A DNA stretch of 64,000 bases. Origin: Dugong dugon. Taxonomy: Eukaryota; Chordata; Mammalia; Sirenia; Dugongidae. The position numbers and the translations under genes are program-made. Below are positions 10,791 to 22,229 of this stretch, in pieces. Every line of letters starts with the position of its first letter. Within the stretch, counting starts at the first letter, position 1. The notes under the pieces were generated by a model that ran no database searches, was not told the origin of the DNA, and was given only the letters and a program-made list of their open reading frames with translations. The stretch lies in contig CM057476.1 in assembly GCA_030035585.1 (NCBI GenBank), positions 18,646,501-18,710,500 of the forward strand, in the 5' to 3' direction.

Positions 10791-11818
10791 CCTGCCTTGA
10801 TGAGCTGGTGCCCTGCACAGAGGGAAATTAAGCAATAGATAGATATGCCCTCTGTGCGCTGTATGAACTGGATATAATCACAGAGCTTGTTGGGGATCTG
10901 TCCATGGTGCTGGGTCCTGAAATATCATCCATGCTGTGCCACCATTGTTTCTCTTGGGATGCCGATGACTCCAATTCAACCCACAAGAGAATTCTAATCT
11001 GGGTGAGTGAAGAGAGAAAGAAGGACGTGGACAAAAAAGGAAACACAAATGCCTGGAGACTGACGGTTCCATTAAAAGACCGAACAGGTAAAGAAAGACT
11101 TGTTTGGACGAAACTTTCAAGTGGTAGCAGCTCCCAGAAAGGAAAGAAACCACGTGCAAGCCTGATTAGAAGATCAGAAACCTGAAGAAGAGTGAGAAAC
11201 GCGTACTCAGTGGCACAAAGCCACGTGGGTGGCCACGCAAATAATCAAGTTCTTGAGGGCAGGAGGGTAAACCAAGCACCACACGTGCAAAAATCTTAGT
11301 AAAATGTATGTGTCACAGAACAAGCAGAACAACTTAAGGTCCGCTATTTATGTGGCTGATTTCACGGCTGTTTGATTGTCCTCTTGCGTTTCTGAGCTAC
11401 AAATCACCCCCTGGAACCCAGGCTTGTCTGTCTCCACAGATGAGACCCCAACCTGCTGCCTGCTCTGATACAATTCTAGAAATGATACAGGGGTTTCCTT
11501 ATAGAACAGCCTTCGTGAGCAGACTTTTGTGTGCAAACAAAACCCCCAAGCACCATGTGTCAGGATACATGCCTTCAGAAGTTAATATGTTCAGGTGGAC
11601 GGCACTGTCCCAGAACTGGCCTGTCAACTGGAGTTCAGCTCAGGGACCACATAAGATCCCCACTCACAGGCGAGGCAGTAGAGGAAGTCAGCTTCCTGGA
11701 GCATCAGGAGTTTTACTGGAACAGAGGAAGGAGAGGATTGTTCTGAAGAGAAAGGCTATTTTTATGTAAGAGGAGCGACAAAGTTGAATTTTACCCAAGC
11801 CCATTGTTAAAGAGCAGG
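10791..11818. other. Unique intergenic sequence
   Basis: About 1 kb without a recognised repeat. Short open frames occur on both strands but none has a domain or a convincing exon structure. Confidence 0.4.
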
Positions 11819-12039
11819 GTCCCTGGGTGGTGCAAACTGTTTGTGCTGACTACTAACCTAAAGGTTGGAGATTCAAACCCACTCAGCAGCACCAGAGAAG
11901 AAGAGCCTGGTGATGCTTCTGTAAAAATTACAGCCAAAAAAACTCTATGGAGCAGTTCTACTCTGTAATACTTGGGGTCGCCATGAGTCAGAATTGACTA
12001 GAAGACTATAGGTTTGATTTGTTTTTGTTTTGTTTTGTT
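11819..12039 (+). mobile_element. AfroSINE, form B
   Basis: Full-length, with aaaaattacagccaaaaaaa and a long GTTTT-rich tail (12013-12039). Confidence 0.9.
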
Positions 12040-12654
12040 AGAGAAAATCCCTTACTCTTTCACGTTCCAGAAAAGGTTTGCTGTAAAATGACTGACAGAG
12101 ACGGACTTAATCATCTACCCTGTCTAAAGAATAGGTGTTTCCCTTCCTTATCTTCTCAACCTTTCTCTGTCCAAGCGCCCACTCCTTGTCTCCCTCTCTG
12201 TCCCCCCAGGTGGGGCCTTATCATCCCAGTGGTCAGTCCCCTGGACTTTCTTCTATAAGGCTCTCACATCTCTGCTTCAGCGGAGCAGGGGCTGGCCTCT
12301 CTCCCCATCGTGATGATGCCATCTTTACCATTGCAATGTTCCATCCTTCCCCTCCCAGTCCCGTCCTCTCTTGTTTTAACATTGTCCGGAATAGTTTTGT
12401 TTTTTGTTTTTTTTTTTTAAACGGGAGTCAAATGCAAAATAGCCATGGAGTTTAAGATAGAATAAGGAAACGTCAATGAAATTTCCCACTCGGTCTACAA
12501 ACTCTCCTGACCCATGCCCCTTGCTCAATGCCTAGGATTCCTGCTCCCCGTCCTCTGCTTTGGGGGTTCTTGAGGAGGCAGAATGCAGTTCAGAAAGCAG
12601 GCTTTGGGGTCAGACTGGCTCCCTCACATCTTTGTTCCATCAACCCTTTATGCT
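12040..12654. other. Unique, pyrimidine-rich intergenic sequence
   Basis: No gene recognised. C/T-rich between 12130 and 12370, with a T-run at 12397-12418. Confidence 0.4.
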
Positions 12655-12815
12655 CTTGCTACTCAAGTTGTGGTCCATGGACCAGCCCCATGCCATCATC
12701 TGAGAGCTGGTTAGAAATGCAGAATCTCAGCCCTGCCCCTTGGAATCAGAACCTGAATTTTAACAAGATCCCCATGGGATCTGCATGCAGTTTAAAGTTG
12801 GGAAGAGCTGTTCTA
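12655..12815 (-). mobile_element. hAT-Charlie nonautonomous DNA transposon (MER20-like)
   Basis: Contains ttgtggtccatggaccagcc, gctggttagaaatgcagaat, tggaatcagaacctgaattt and aacaagatcccc, the reversed signature of this family. Family assignment is from recall. Confidence 0.65.
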
Positions 12816-12819
12816 CAAG

Positions 12820-13022
12820 TACCAGTTGCCATTGAGTCAATTGCAACTCCTGAGGACCCCATGTGTGCCAGAGTACAACTGTGCTCCACAGGGCTTTCAA
12901 TGGCTGATTTTGGGGAAGTAGGTCACCAGGCCTTTCTTCCAAGGCACCTCTGGGTGGACTCGAACCTTGAACCTTTTGGTTAGCAGCTGAGTGTGTTAAC
13001 CATTTATACTACCCAGAGATTC
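12820..13022 (-). mobile_element. AfroSINE, form C
   Basis: Full-length, with caatggctgattttggggaa on the plus strand. Confidence 0.9.
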
Positions 13023-13228
13023 CAGCAGCACTCTAGCCAACTTCTATTCATTTTTCAAGCCCCACCTCCTCTGGGAAGGTGTCCCTGGACCCCCAGGTTG
13101 GTTAGGTGACCCTTCACTTAGCGTTCCTCACACCCTGTGGCAGCTGCTTCTTTACTTGGCTGGAACTCCAGCTAGATGGTGGCTTCCATGAGAGCAGGTA
13201 CTGTGATCCTCAAAGTGACTCGTGCTAT
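13023..13228 (+). mobile_element. L2 LINE 3' end
   Basis: tttttcaagccccacctcct, gaaggtgtccctgga and ttccatgagagcaggtactg match an old L2. Confidence 0.6.
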
Positions 13229-13230
13229 TT

Positions 13231-13420
13231 CCAGCTGCTGTTGAGTTGATTCCAACTCATGGCGACCCCATGTGTTTTAGAGTAGAACTGTGCTCCTTAG
13301 GGTTTTCATGGCTATGACCTTTTGGAAGTCGATTGCCAGGGCCTTTCTTCCGAGGTGCCTCTGGGTGGGTTTGAACTGCCAACCTTTCAGTTAGTAGCTA
13401 AATACTTAATTCCACTCATG
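13231..13420 (-). mobile_element. AfroSINE, form D
   Basis: Plus strand reads atggctatgaccttttggaa in the body; head slightly truncated. Confidence 0.88.
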
Positions 13421-13461
13421 CTATTAGTGGCTGCCATTTTGATGAATCTATTAAGTAGCAG

Positions 13462-13663
13462 AGGTGCCCTGGTGGCACAACAGTTAAGCACTTGTCTGCT
13501 GACCAAAAGGCTGGCGTTTGAGCTCACCCAGTGACTCTGCAGGAGAAAAGACCTGGCGACCTGCTCCCATAAGGATTACAACCTAGAAAACCTTATAGGG
13601 CAGTTCTACTCTGTCACATGGGGTTGTTATGAGTCGAAAATTGACTCGACAGCACCCAACAAC
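13462..13663 (+). mobile_element. AfroSINE, form B/B2 intermediate
   Basis: Perfect 12-bp target-site duplication attaagtagcag (13450-13461 and 13664-13675). Tail ends cagcacccaacaac. Inserted in a MIR. Confidence 0.95.
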
Positions 13664-13675
13664 ATTAAGTAGCAG

Positions 13676-13865
13676 GCAACTTAACAGCATATAATTCTCA
13701 CACTAACCTACAGAATAGGAACCATCACTATCCCCTTTCACAGCTGGGAAACTGAGGCTTAGAGGATCAAATGAATTTCTCAGGATGAGCATGCAAGAGG
13801 CAGAGCCAGGACTTGAACCCAGGTCGGTCTTTAAAGCTGGTGGGCTGAACCACTTGCCCCATGGC
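13676..13865 (-). mobile_element. MIR SINE (interrupted by the preceding AfroSINE)
   Basis: cagctgggaaactgaggctt and gagccaggacttgaacccag on the plus strand, reversed MIR. Confidence 0.75.
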
Positions 13866-13869
13866 ACAC

Positions 13870-14540
13870 AGCAGGTGGGGAAGGAGGGAGGGAAAGAGGC
13901 CGCCATGGTAAGTGTGAAATAAGACGTGGACACAAATACGCCAGTGCACAATTTATCCAGAAAGAAAGCAGCGCCTTTTACAAAGTGCTCTGGGGGGTCT
14001 GGGGAGGCAGAAAATCTGAAATCTCTAAGAACCTTTTTTTCTCCAGCTCCTCTGTGGTTTACAGTCCCAAAGCCAAGCCTCCTCTTAATCCAATTAAAAC
14101 AGACTTGTTTATGCTTATCAGCTCTTTATCCGGTTTGTTAAAAATGTGCAAATTACCCAGAGGCCTCTGCATCCCCTGAACCAACAAGCATCGATAAAAC
14201 TATTAAGTTAAAACCAATTAAATGCAGCTGCTAGGATTTTCGAGTGGAGGAGCAGAACAGAAGGAGAGAGGGCAGGGGCAGGGTTCTGCCTCAGAGGCTG
14301 GAAGCCGAGAGCAAGACTCTGGAGGCACGGAGAGTCTCCACCTCCATACATAGCCATGCCTTCCTCCAGGGCTCGGGGAGGGACAATGAAATGAGCAGCA
14401 TCTTAGAAAAATACCTGGTACGTAGTCAGCACTTGTACAGTAATTTCTGGTAACTGCTTTCTCATTCAAACTCTTCTCCTTCTCCATTTTACAGAAGGGA
14501 AGGCTGAGACTCAGAAAGGGAAAGTGTTCTCCCCAAGCGT
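13870..14540. other. Unique sequence with possibly conserved block at 14085-14230
   Basis: The block contains aatccaattaaaacagac, aacaagcatcgataaaac and aaccaattaaatgcagctgc. It is A/T-rich and unlike any repeat recognised. A small reversed MIR remnant may lie at 14475-14525. Confidence 0.3.
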
Positions 14541-14563
14541 CTTATTCAGGGTTCTCTAGAGAA

Positions 14564-14567
<4 letters not shown>

Positions 14568-14598
<31 letters not shown>
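14568..14598 (+). repeat. (CA)n microsatellite
   Basis: About 15 uninterrupted CA units, next to the nested SINE. Confidence 0.97.
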
Positions 14599-14600
<2 letters not shown>

Positions 14601-14605
14601 ACATA

Positions 14606-14797
14606 AACCAAACCCGTTGCTGTTGAATCGCGGCAAACCCACATGTTACAAAGTAAAACTGTGCTCCATAGGATTTCCTTGGCTGTAATCTTTACAGAAG
14701 CAGATCACCAGGACTTTCTACCATGGCGCTGCTGGGTGGATTTGAACTGTCAACCTTCAGGTTAGCAGTTGATCGTAAACCACTTACACCACATACG
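14606..14797 (-). mobile_element. AfroSINE, form B, nested in the LTR
   Basis: Full body and head; plus strand ccttggctgtaatctttaca. Confidence 0.9.
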
Positions 14798-15284
14798 TGT
14801 GTGTATGTGGGTATATAGAGAGATTTATTTTAAGGAACTGGCTCATGCAATTATGGGGGACTGGCAAGTCTACACTTTGTAGGCCAGGGGACAGGCTGGA
14901 GATTCTTGTCTCAAATCCATAAGTCGGGGAATGGGAAGGATGAAGAGTGGAAGACTTCTGGCAAAATGTCTATTTATAGTCTGGAGGCAGAATACATCCT
15001 AGGGAATACTCCCTTTCTGCTCTTAAGGCCTTCAACTGATTGGACAAGGCCCACCTGCATTATGGAGGGTAATCTGCTTTACTTAAGACCAACCGATTTA
15101 ATCACATGTACCTACTTGACAACAGCATTTGGACTACTGTTTGGTCAAGCAACTGGACACCATAGCTAGCCAAGTTGACACATGACACTAACTATCATGC
15201 CAAGTTTACACAGAGGCACAGTGACAGAGCTGCCCTTCAAGACGTCTCTTACTTCCCAATCTAGCATCATTTTCAGACTTTGTG

Positions 15285-15420
15285 CTGTCTCTCTGCTTGC
15301 AGATGAGGAAAATGAGGCATGGAGTGTAGTAGCCACTTGCCCAGGGTCACGCAGTTGGGTGCTGAGCACACTAGCTCTCGGCTGCAGTGTCCTGGACTTG
15401 GATCTCAGTACCGCCCATTC
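15285..15420 (-). mobile_element. MIR SINE fragment
   Basis: cagatgaggaaaatgaggca and cttgcccagggtcacgcagt on the plus strand. Confidence 0.6.
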
Positions 15421-15960
15421 CTTGGCTGTGTTGCTTGGCCACGTGGCTGAAGCTGTCTGGGCACCTGGTCCCTCCTCTCCAAAAATGGGGCTCACCACCC
15501 CACTCCCCACTGAACGTTGGGGTGCAGTGAGGTCAGGCAGGTGTGTGCCCTGGGTACCCAAAAGCACTATCTGGAGACCCACTGTGAACAGCATCAAACA
15601 CGGAGCATTTGGGGGAACTGCTTGAGCGTCTGTTCTCACAGTCTCCAAAGGCCCAGGAATGGGTTTTTAATTCCTGGCAACCCTCTTAGGCCCTGAGCAC
15701 AGAGCGCAGGAAGGATGAGCAGACGCCCAGGGTTCCAGGCAGCGCTAATCCCATTACAGATGCATTAAGAACCTGAGGGGATTGCAGGAAGCTCCAGCCC
15801 TTCCCTGAAACTTTTCCAACCTCGTCCCCGGCCCATGCCAAAGTTCTCAGAAATCTGGTAAGCAAGTCCACAGGAGTGAGCAGAAATGCAATTATAACTG
15901 TGCCTGGGAGTCTATTTCAGAATCTGACAGCAGAAACCCCACACTCTCCAAAGGTGCCGT
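15421..15960. other. Unique intergenic sequence
   Basis: No recognised repeat or exon. The phrase ggtaagcragtc...gcagtgagcagaratg occurs both near 15858 and near 17268, a possible minor shared old repeat. Confidence 0.35.
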
Positions 15961-15964
15961 TCTT

Positions 15965-16130
15965 TGTGATGCAGTGCTAAATAGCTTTGAGGTCAGACAA
16001 AGCTGGAGTCAACTCCCAGCTCTGTCTGATTGCACCAGCCAGGATACCTTGGGCAGGGGACGTCACCTCTTCAACCTTCTGTTTCCTCAGCTGTGAAACA
16101 TAAAATAATACTGACAGTGAAGAACTGTTA
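15965..16130 (+). mobile_element. MIR SINE
   Basis: tcaactcccagctctgtctg, cttgggcaggggacgtcacc and ctgtttcctcagctgtgaaa. Confidence 0.7.
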
Positions 16131-16149
16131 GTAATTATCTTAATTGTTG

Positions 16150-16356
16150 ATGTTGTTGCTAACTGCTGCCGAGTCGGCCCTCGACTCATGGTGACCCCAT
16201 GTGTTACAGAGTAGATCTGCTCCATAGGGCTTTCTAGGCTGTAAACTTTGTGGAAACAATTTGCCAGGCCCTTCTTCCGCAGAGCTGCTGGGTGGGTTCG
16301 AACTGCCAGCCTCTGGGTTAGCAGGCGATCACAAACTGCTGACACTTCCTGGGCTC
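16150..16356 (-). mobile_element. AfroSINE, form B
   Basis: Full-length with tgttgttgctaactgctgcc tail on the plus strand. Confidence 0.9.
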
Positions 16357-16672
16357 CGATAATCTTAAAAATGATCATTAGAACTTTTTCATTCTAATCT
16401 GTAAGTTGCAAAGCCAGCTGCAAGCAGCAGAAAGAGTCCAGAAAGAATTGCCACAGGTGAGTCTTCTGGAAATTATGAAGGGACTCTACTTGTTTGATGC
16501 GTTTAGTACCTGATCTTTGTCCATTTGGCCCCAAGAGCCCATCTGCATGAGAGGAGAGTAGGATTTGTTAAATAAGAGGATGAACAAAGTTATATTCTGC
16601 TTCAGACATGCAAAATACGATTTGTGCAGCAAGGCTACAGACTTGAAGTCATGCCATTGTCTTAAGAGAGTG

Positions 16673-16760
16673 TGATGGTTAATTTTATGTGCCAGCTTGG
16701 CTAGGTTATGGTGTCCAGTCATTTGGTCAAACACTAGTCTAGTTGCTGTTATAAAGTTGT
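16673..16760 (+). mobile_element. MLT2-like LTR, 5' fragment
   Basis: Starts tgatggttaattttatgtg with ccagcttggctaggtta and atttggtcaaacactagtct, the 5' end of the family reversed at 14543-15197. Truncated next to a SINE. Confidence 0.65.
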
Positions 16761-16765
16761 TAAAC

Positions 16766-16947
16766 CAAAACCAAATCAGTTACCATTGTATGTCAGAGTA
16801 GAATTGTGCTCCATAAGGTTTTCGTGACTGATTTTTAGGAAGTAGATCGCCAGGCCTTTCTTTCGGGACACCTGAGAGTGAACTCGTACCGCCAACCTAT
16901 CAGTTAGCAGCTGAGCACTTTAACCCTTTGTACCACCCAGGGGCTCC
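16766..16947 (-). mobile_element. AfroSINE, form C
   Basis: Tail partly deleted; body gtgactgatttttaggaagt on the plus strand; head complete. Confidence 0.88.
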
Positions 16948-17194
16948 TAGATCAGCAATAGACGAAGAAACTACATTTTCTTCACACCTCCAAACTGTAG
17001 CAAGCATTACATTTGCAACCCCAATCCATAATTCAGGCACATTTGTGCAGCCTCTGGAATCAATGGATTGGATTAGGCGTAGCCCCCAGAGATAACAAAG
17101 CAAATGCAGTCTTGTAGGCCAGGAAAAATAAATAAATAGATAAAGAGAATGAATGGTTAACAACGGCAAGGGCTAGCAACTTTGTAAGCAAATA

Positions 17195-17410
17195 ATATTT
17201 ACCAGGTACGGTAAACTCTTGACACAGGTTATTTTATTGAATCCTCATGCCAGCCTATAAGGAATCTGGTAAGCGAGTCGGTAGCAGTGAGCAGAGACAT
17301 AATTGTAACTGTAGTTACACTCCTGATCTTACAGATGGGGAAACTGAGGCCCAGACAGCTGGTGAGGGGTAGAACCAAAACCTGCCTGGTTCCACTATCC
17401 CCCCACCTGC
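17195..17410 (-). mobile_element. MIR SINE
   Basis: cttacagatggggaaactga with aggcccagacagctggtga, reversed MIR; a MIR-like left part at 17200-17260. Confidence 0.65.
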
Positions 17411-17734
17411 CCCCACCCCCTCTTTCCTGAGCTGACTATGTCTTCTTACAGCCTCCAAGGAGCTCTCCATCAGCTCCAAGAGTGCGGACCAAAGGCCAGA
17501 CCAAGAAGCAGGAAGCTCAGGTGAGTTGGATCTGCTGGCTTCCCAGGACTGAACATCTGCCCTCAGAGGCTCAGCTCCCTGGGAACTTCTCCTGCAAAGA
17601 CCCATCCAAAAATTACTAAAAATAATAAAGAACCCTGAGGAGGGCCTCGACTAGATTGACCTTTGGGGCCCTTTCATCTCTGGCGTTTTAAGATCGAACA
17701 AGCTGTTTTGTTTCCGTAGGTGTATCTACATCCT

Positions 17735-18163
17735 AAAGTCCCTAGGTGGCGCAGTTTGCGCTCAGCTGTTGATGGTTAAAACCCACGCAGCGGTATTTCC
17801 GAAGAAAAGGCCTGGCGATTCGCTTCCGTTAAGATTCCAGAACCTGCTGCTGTCCAGTCGATTCTGACTCTTAGCGACCCTGTAGGACAGAGTAGAACTG
17901 CCCCCTAGGGTTTCCAAGGCTGTAATCTTTAGGGAAGCAGACTGCCCCATCTTTCTCCCGCAGAGCAGCTGGTGGGTTTGAACCGCTGAACTTGTTTGGT
18001 TAGCAGCCAGATACTTTAACCACTGCACCCCCAGGGCTTCTTCCATTAATATTACAGCCAAGAAGATTACAGCCATTAAGAGCACTGTTCTACTCTGTAA
18101 CACACAGGGCCGCCATGTGTCAGAGTCGACTCTACGGCAGCTAACAACCACAACAGCAACAAC
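17735..18163 (+). mobile_element. AfroSINE, form B, split by a second SINE
   Basis: Head and first half at 17735-17837, second half from about 18045 to 18163 ending acaaccacaacagcaacaa. The inner SINE occupies about 17838-18044. Confidence 0.9.
17838..18044 (-). mobile_element. AfroSINE, form B2, nested in the previous SINE
   Basis: Inverted with respect to its host. cttccgttaagatt on the left and cttccattaatatt on the right are the probable 14-bp target-site duplication with two changes. Confidence 0.88.
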
Positions 18164-18730
18164 GCATATCCTGGGAGATTCTGGGGCTAGTGGAGCAAGA
18201 TGAGGTTTACAAGAGAGTGACATGCCTGAGGAATTCAGGAATGAGGAAGGGGTGACATTTCAGACTTCAACAAGTTAAAAAAAAAAAAAAATAGTATTCC
18301 CTATGGTTAGAAGGAAAGGGGACCAGGGAATCTCACTCCATTCTCAATTTCTTCTTCTTTCAATCTGCCTCATTTCAATCTGCGTTCTGCCATTGGCACA
18401 CCATTCATTTGGGTTAAGCAATGCCATCTTCCTGCTGCTTTTTCAGTGGAGGGAAAGATAAACCCGCATACAGGAAGCTGTTGGATCAGATCACTCCTAT
18501 TCTAAGAGGTCAGAGACAGAGTAGCGTTGCTGACAAGTGCCTCCTAGCTCCCAGGATCAATCTCAACCCATCATCTCCCAGCCAAGGTGTGAGTCTTCTC
18601 TCTCTAACTCCCAAAAGATTCCAGGCTTCATAACACAAACCTTTTCTCTCCATTCTGCATTAATTCCTCTTTACCTAATTTATTTAACTCAGGAAGCAGC
18701 ATTATGTAGCAAAAGAATATAAACCCCAAA
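18164..18730. other. Unique intergenic sequence
   Basis: Only an A-run (18276-18290) stands out. No exon or repeat recognised. Confidence 0.4.
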
Positions 18731-18734
18731 GTGG

Positions 18735-18958
18735 TACACAGGCATGAATTCGAATCCCAGCTCTGCCACGTACCCATATGTTTTAAGATTCATGAAGGAA
18801 AGAAGTGTCAGCTGCTGTCTCCCCAGAGCCTCGCACCATGCCTGGCACATAGTAGATGCTCAATAAAAAATGAATGGATGGATAGCTGTGTGATTCTGCG
18901 AAAATCACTTGACCTCTCTGAGCTTCAGGTTCTTCATCTCTAAAGTTAAGGTGATTTT
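18735..18958 (+). mobile_element. MIR and L2-tail fragments interrupted by L1
   Basis: aattcgaatcccagctctgc (MIR), then an L2-like tail ccatgcctggcacatagtag with ATGAATGGATGG, then acttgacctctctgagcttc. The MIR-like text resumes after the L1 at 19775. Confidence 0.6.
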
Positions 18959-19756
18959 CAAGGAAAGGTCATGGACGCTCCATAGACACATCCAAACTCC
19001 TTGAGGGACTGAATTGCTGGGCGGAGGGCTGTGGGGACCATGGTCTCAGGGAACATCTAGCTCAATTGGCGTAACACAGTTTATAAAGAAAATGTTCTAC
19101 ATTCTACCTTGGTGAGTAGCTTCTGGGGTCTTAAAAGCCTGTGAGCGGCCATCTAAGATACTCCACAGGTCTCACCCCTTTGGGAGCAAGGGAGAATGAA
19201 GAAAACAAGATACAAGGGAAAGATTAGTCCAAAGGACTAATGGACCACAACTACCATGGCCTCCACCAGACTGAGTCCAGTACAAATAGATGGTGCCCGG
19301 CTACCACCACTGACTGCTCTGACAGAGATCACAACAGAAGGTCCCGGACAGAGCTGGAGAAAATGTAGAGGAAAATTCTAACTCACAAAAAAAAAGACCA
19401 GATTTACTGGCCTGCCAGAGACTGGAGAAACCCCGAGCGTGTGGTCCCCGGACACCCTTTTAGCTCAGTAATGAAGTCACTCCTGAGGTTCACCCTTCAG
19501 CCAAAGATTAGACAGGCCCATAAAACAAAACAAGACTAATGGAACACAACAGTACAGGGACAAGAACTAGAAGGCAAGAGGGGACAGGAAAGCTGGTAAT
19601 AGGGAACCCAAGGTTGAGAAGGGACAGTGTTGATATGTCATGGGATTGTTAACCATTGTCATAAAACATATAATATGTGTACTAACTCTTCAATGAGAAA
19701 CTATTTGTTCTGTAAACCTTCATCTAAAGTACAATTTTAAAAAATGTTAAATAAAA
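18959..19756 (+). mobile_element. 5'-truncated L1 LINE, 3'UTR only (lineage 1)
   Basis: Perfect 18-bp target-site duplication taaagttaaggtgatttt (18941-18958 and 19757-19774) and an A-rich end. About 800 bp, colinear with the last 800 bp of the L1 at 45741-48036. The duplication proves insertion by target-primed reverse transcription. Confidence 0.93.
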
Positions 19757-19799
19757 TAAAGTTAAGGTGATTTTACCATTCAGCCTGCTAAAGAGGATG

Positions 19800-20490
19800 A
19801 AATGGGATGATAGACATAGAATTTCCCCTGGTGGCCGGTCACCATATCTTAATCCCTCCACGAGTCAATTCTTTCTAATAAGGCACAGGGACCAAGGCAG
19901 TGGCCTGGGCATTGTCAACTGCTTGCAGTCCATAAGAGGCTCTCAGGAAATTACCAGCCACCAAAGCTGAGCATCTGCTTCCCCCCTCCCTGTATGTGTC
20001 CCTGTCAACGACACCAACATCTGGAAGAAATCCAGAAATGCATTGAACCATCCAGATGCTTGTTGTATGGATGCCAAACATCTGCATGATGGCAACCAAG
20101 GAAAAATACAATCCTGGGTTCTGCCTCTCCCAGTGAGAGGCACCCGGGGTCCAGAGAGAGCCGGTCAGACTTTGGGGATCCTCAGGTCTCTGGCTGCACT
20201 TTCCTGTCAGAGTATCACCTCGTGCCCAGCACAGACCCGGGGCCAGCTGAGGGCTCTATCCATGATTTCTTGGTAGAAAGATAAACACAGGAAGTTTGTG
20301 GTCACAGACCTACCAGCCAACCCTTAACAGAGCCCTGGTCCGGAAAAGCAGTACAAAACAACGGGGTGGGGGTGAGTGGGGGAGGCATCTGGTTCCTTTA
20401 TTTTCAGGCTGCGATAAATCAGACAAAGGGGAAACGAAAGCCCAAGGGAGGTAGAAGCACTTCATGGAAACCTTTGTTTCTGATTGCTCC
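19800..20490. other. Unique intergenic sequence
   Basis: No repeat or exon recognised with confidence; moderate G+C and several short open frames without domains. Confidence 0.35.
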
Positions 20491-20660
20491 TAGTGGTACA
20501 AGGGAAAGAAACGTGGCTCTTCTACTTTCCAGACCTCAGTTTTCACGTCTGGGAAATGCGGGGATAGTCCCACCCTCCCCAGGTTGCTGTCCTTATTATT
20601 GAGGTGGATAAAAATGTGAAAATACTTTGGAAATGGTGTATTGTAATTGTAATCGTCACG
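20490..20660 (+). mobile_element. MIR SINE
   Basis: ttccagacctcagttttcac with an A/T-rich end and atactttggaaatggtgtat. Confidence 0.5.
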
Positions 20661-20714
20661 AAACGCAACACTGATACTGACGATAATGCAGATAACGTCA
20701 GCATACGGTTACCT

Positions 20715-21595
20715 CTTCATTCGTTCAGCAAACATCTGTGAGTACCTTTTCTGGGCTAAGCATTGCCCCGGGTGCTGGGGATACAGCAGTGGACACACAG
20801 ACACAGTCCCCCCCACCCCCACCCCAAGAGAACTCAGCACTTAGCTGAGGAAGGCAGTTAAACACGTAAAATAAAGTGACTTCAGATGGTTGTAACTACT
20901 ATGCTGTTGGTGGTGGTGGTTGCCATTGAGTCGATTCCAACTCATGGCGACCCCATGTGTACAGAGTAGAACTGCGCCATAGAGTTTTCAAGGCTGTGAC
21001 CTTTCAGAAGTAGGTCGCCAGGCCTTTCTTCCGAGGAACCTCTGAGTGGGTTCAGACCACCAACCTTTTGGCCAGTAGTTGAGTGCTTAACCATTTGCAC
21101 CGCCCAGGGACCCCAGTAACGGCTATAAAATAAATCAAGGGATCTGATAGGCAGTGACTGGGGGCGGGGGTTATTTTAGATGGGAGGTATCCAGGGAGGA
21201 CCTCTCGGAGGAGGTGGCGTTTGAACTGAGACCTGGAGGAGGAGGAGGAACCAGTCGTTCTAAGAGCAGGGGCAGGTGGTGAGGAGCAGCGGAAATGCAA
21301 ACCCAAAGGCCCGAGGTGGGGATGATCTGGGTGTATGTTTGTTGTTGTTCACTGGGTTGTTTTGTGCTGTGTTGTTTTGTTTTTGAGAGACGGCAAGGAT
21401 CACCTGGCTGGAGAGCAGAGCGAGATGAGGATGGAGGAGGAGGCAGTGGTCTCCATAAGCCGCAGTAAGGGGTTTGAATGATTCCATTCGGTGATGGAAG
21501 TTCACTCTTGCTGCTTTGTGGAGCATGGACTGTGAGGGGCAAGACCGGAAGCGGGGAGACCAGTAGGGAGGCGGATACGCATCCAGATGAAAGAG
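20715..21595 (+). mobile_element. Old LINE-like repeat (family unresolved) split by a SINE
   Basis: attcgttcagcaaacatctg, gtgctggggatacagcagtg, then after the SINE ggacctctcggaggaggtgg, tttgaactgagacctggagg and gagaccagtagggaggc. The same text order recurs around 45.6 and 48.1-48.9 kb. Confidence 0.55.
20904..21112 (-). mobile_element. AfroSINE, form D
   Basis: Full-length; plus strand caaggctgtgacctttcaga; GGT-rich tail at 20905-20920. Confidence 0.9.
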
Positions 21596-21793
21596 GGTGC
21601 TGTGGAGTCAACTCCAGCTCATGGTGACCCTATGTGTGTCAGAGGAAAACTGTGCTCCATGGGGTTTGTAGGGGCTGATTGTTTGGAAGTAGATGGCCAG
21701 ACCTTTCTTCTGAGGCACCTCTGGATGGACTCAAGCTGCCAACTTTTTGGTTAGCAGTGGAGCACGTTAACCACTCGCACCACCTAGGCACCT
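21596..21793 (-). mobile_element. AfroSINE, form C
   Basis: Body ggggctgattgtttggaagt on the plus strand; complete head. Confidence 0.9.
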
Positions 21794-22010
21794 GCTAAGT
21801 GCTTACATACGTCATCTCATTGAATCCTCACAACAACCCTGTGAGCTGCAAACTTTTATCAGACCCATTTTACAGAAGAGAAAGATGGGGCTCTTGAGGT
21901 GTTGAGTAGCTTGCCCAAGGTTACAGAGCCTAACCCTAACCCTAAGTGATGTAAGTGGTGGAGCTGGGATTCGAGCCCAAGCCATCTGGCTCCTGAGCCC
22001 ATGTGATCCT
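21794..22010 (-). mobile_element. MIR SINE with a short telomere-like insert
   Basis: catctcattgaatcctcaca, ttacagaagagaaagatggg, gcttgcccaaggttacagag and gctgggattcgagcccaag. The middle carries cctaaccctaaccctaa at 21929-21945. Confidence 0.7.
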
Positions 22011-22229
22011 GTGTCATAACCATCAACGGCCCTTTGGGTCAGAAGGTGGGGCTAGGGTGACTCCTGGGTGGGCTTAGCCCTTCCTGAGACACCGTCTCTT
22101 TAGACAGACCCTGCAGGGACTGCCACCTCAGAGCTGCTCTCTGAAATCGTAGGGAAACCCCCAGACGTGGTTCTCCTACAGCCACCTGTCAGGGTGACAA
22201 TGGGAGCAGAAAGTCATTTCTGCAGACAC

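Larger units (their letters stand above)
14543..15197 (-). mobile_element. MLT2-like (ERV-L) LTR with CA repeat and inserted SINE
   Basis: The plus strand reads ttattcagggttctctagag, ggaactggctcatgcaatta, aaggccttcaactgattgga, cattatggagggtaatctgc and ccaagttgacacatga, the reversed MLT2 LTR. It contains a (CA)n tract and an AfroSINE. Confidence 0.75.

Noticed and set aside
21929..21945. Telomere-like (CCCTAA)n
   Set aside because: Under three units inside a MIR; too short to mean a fusion point.
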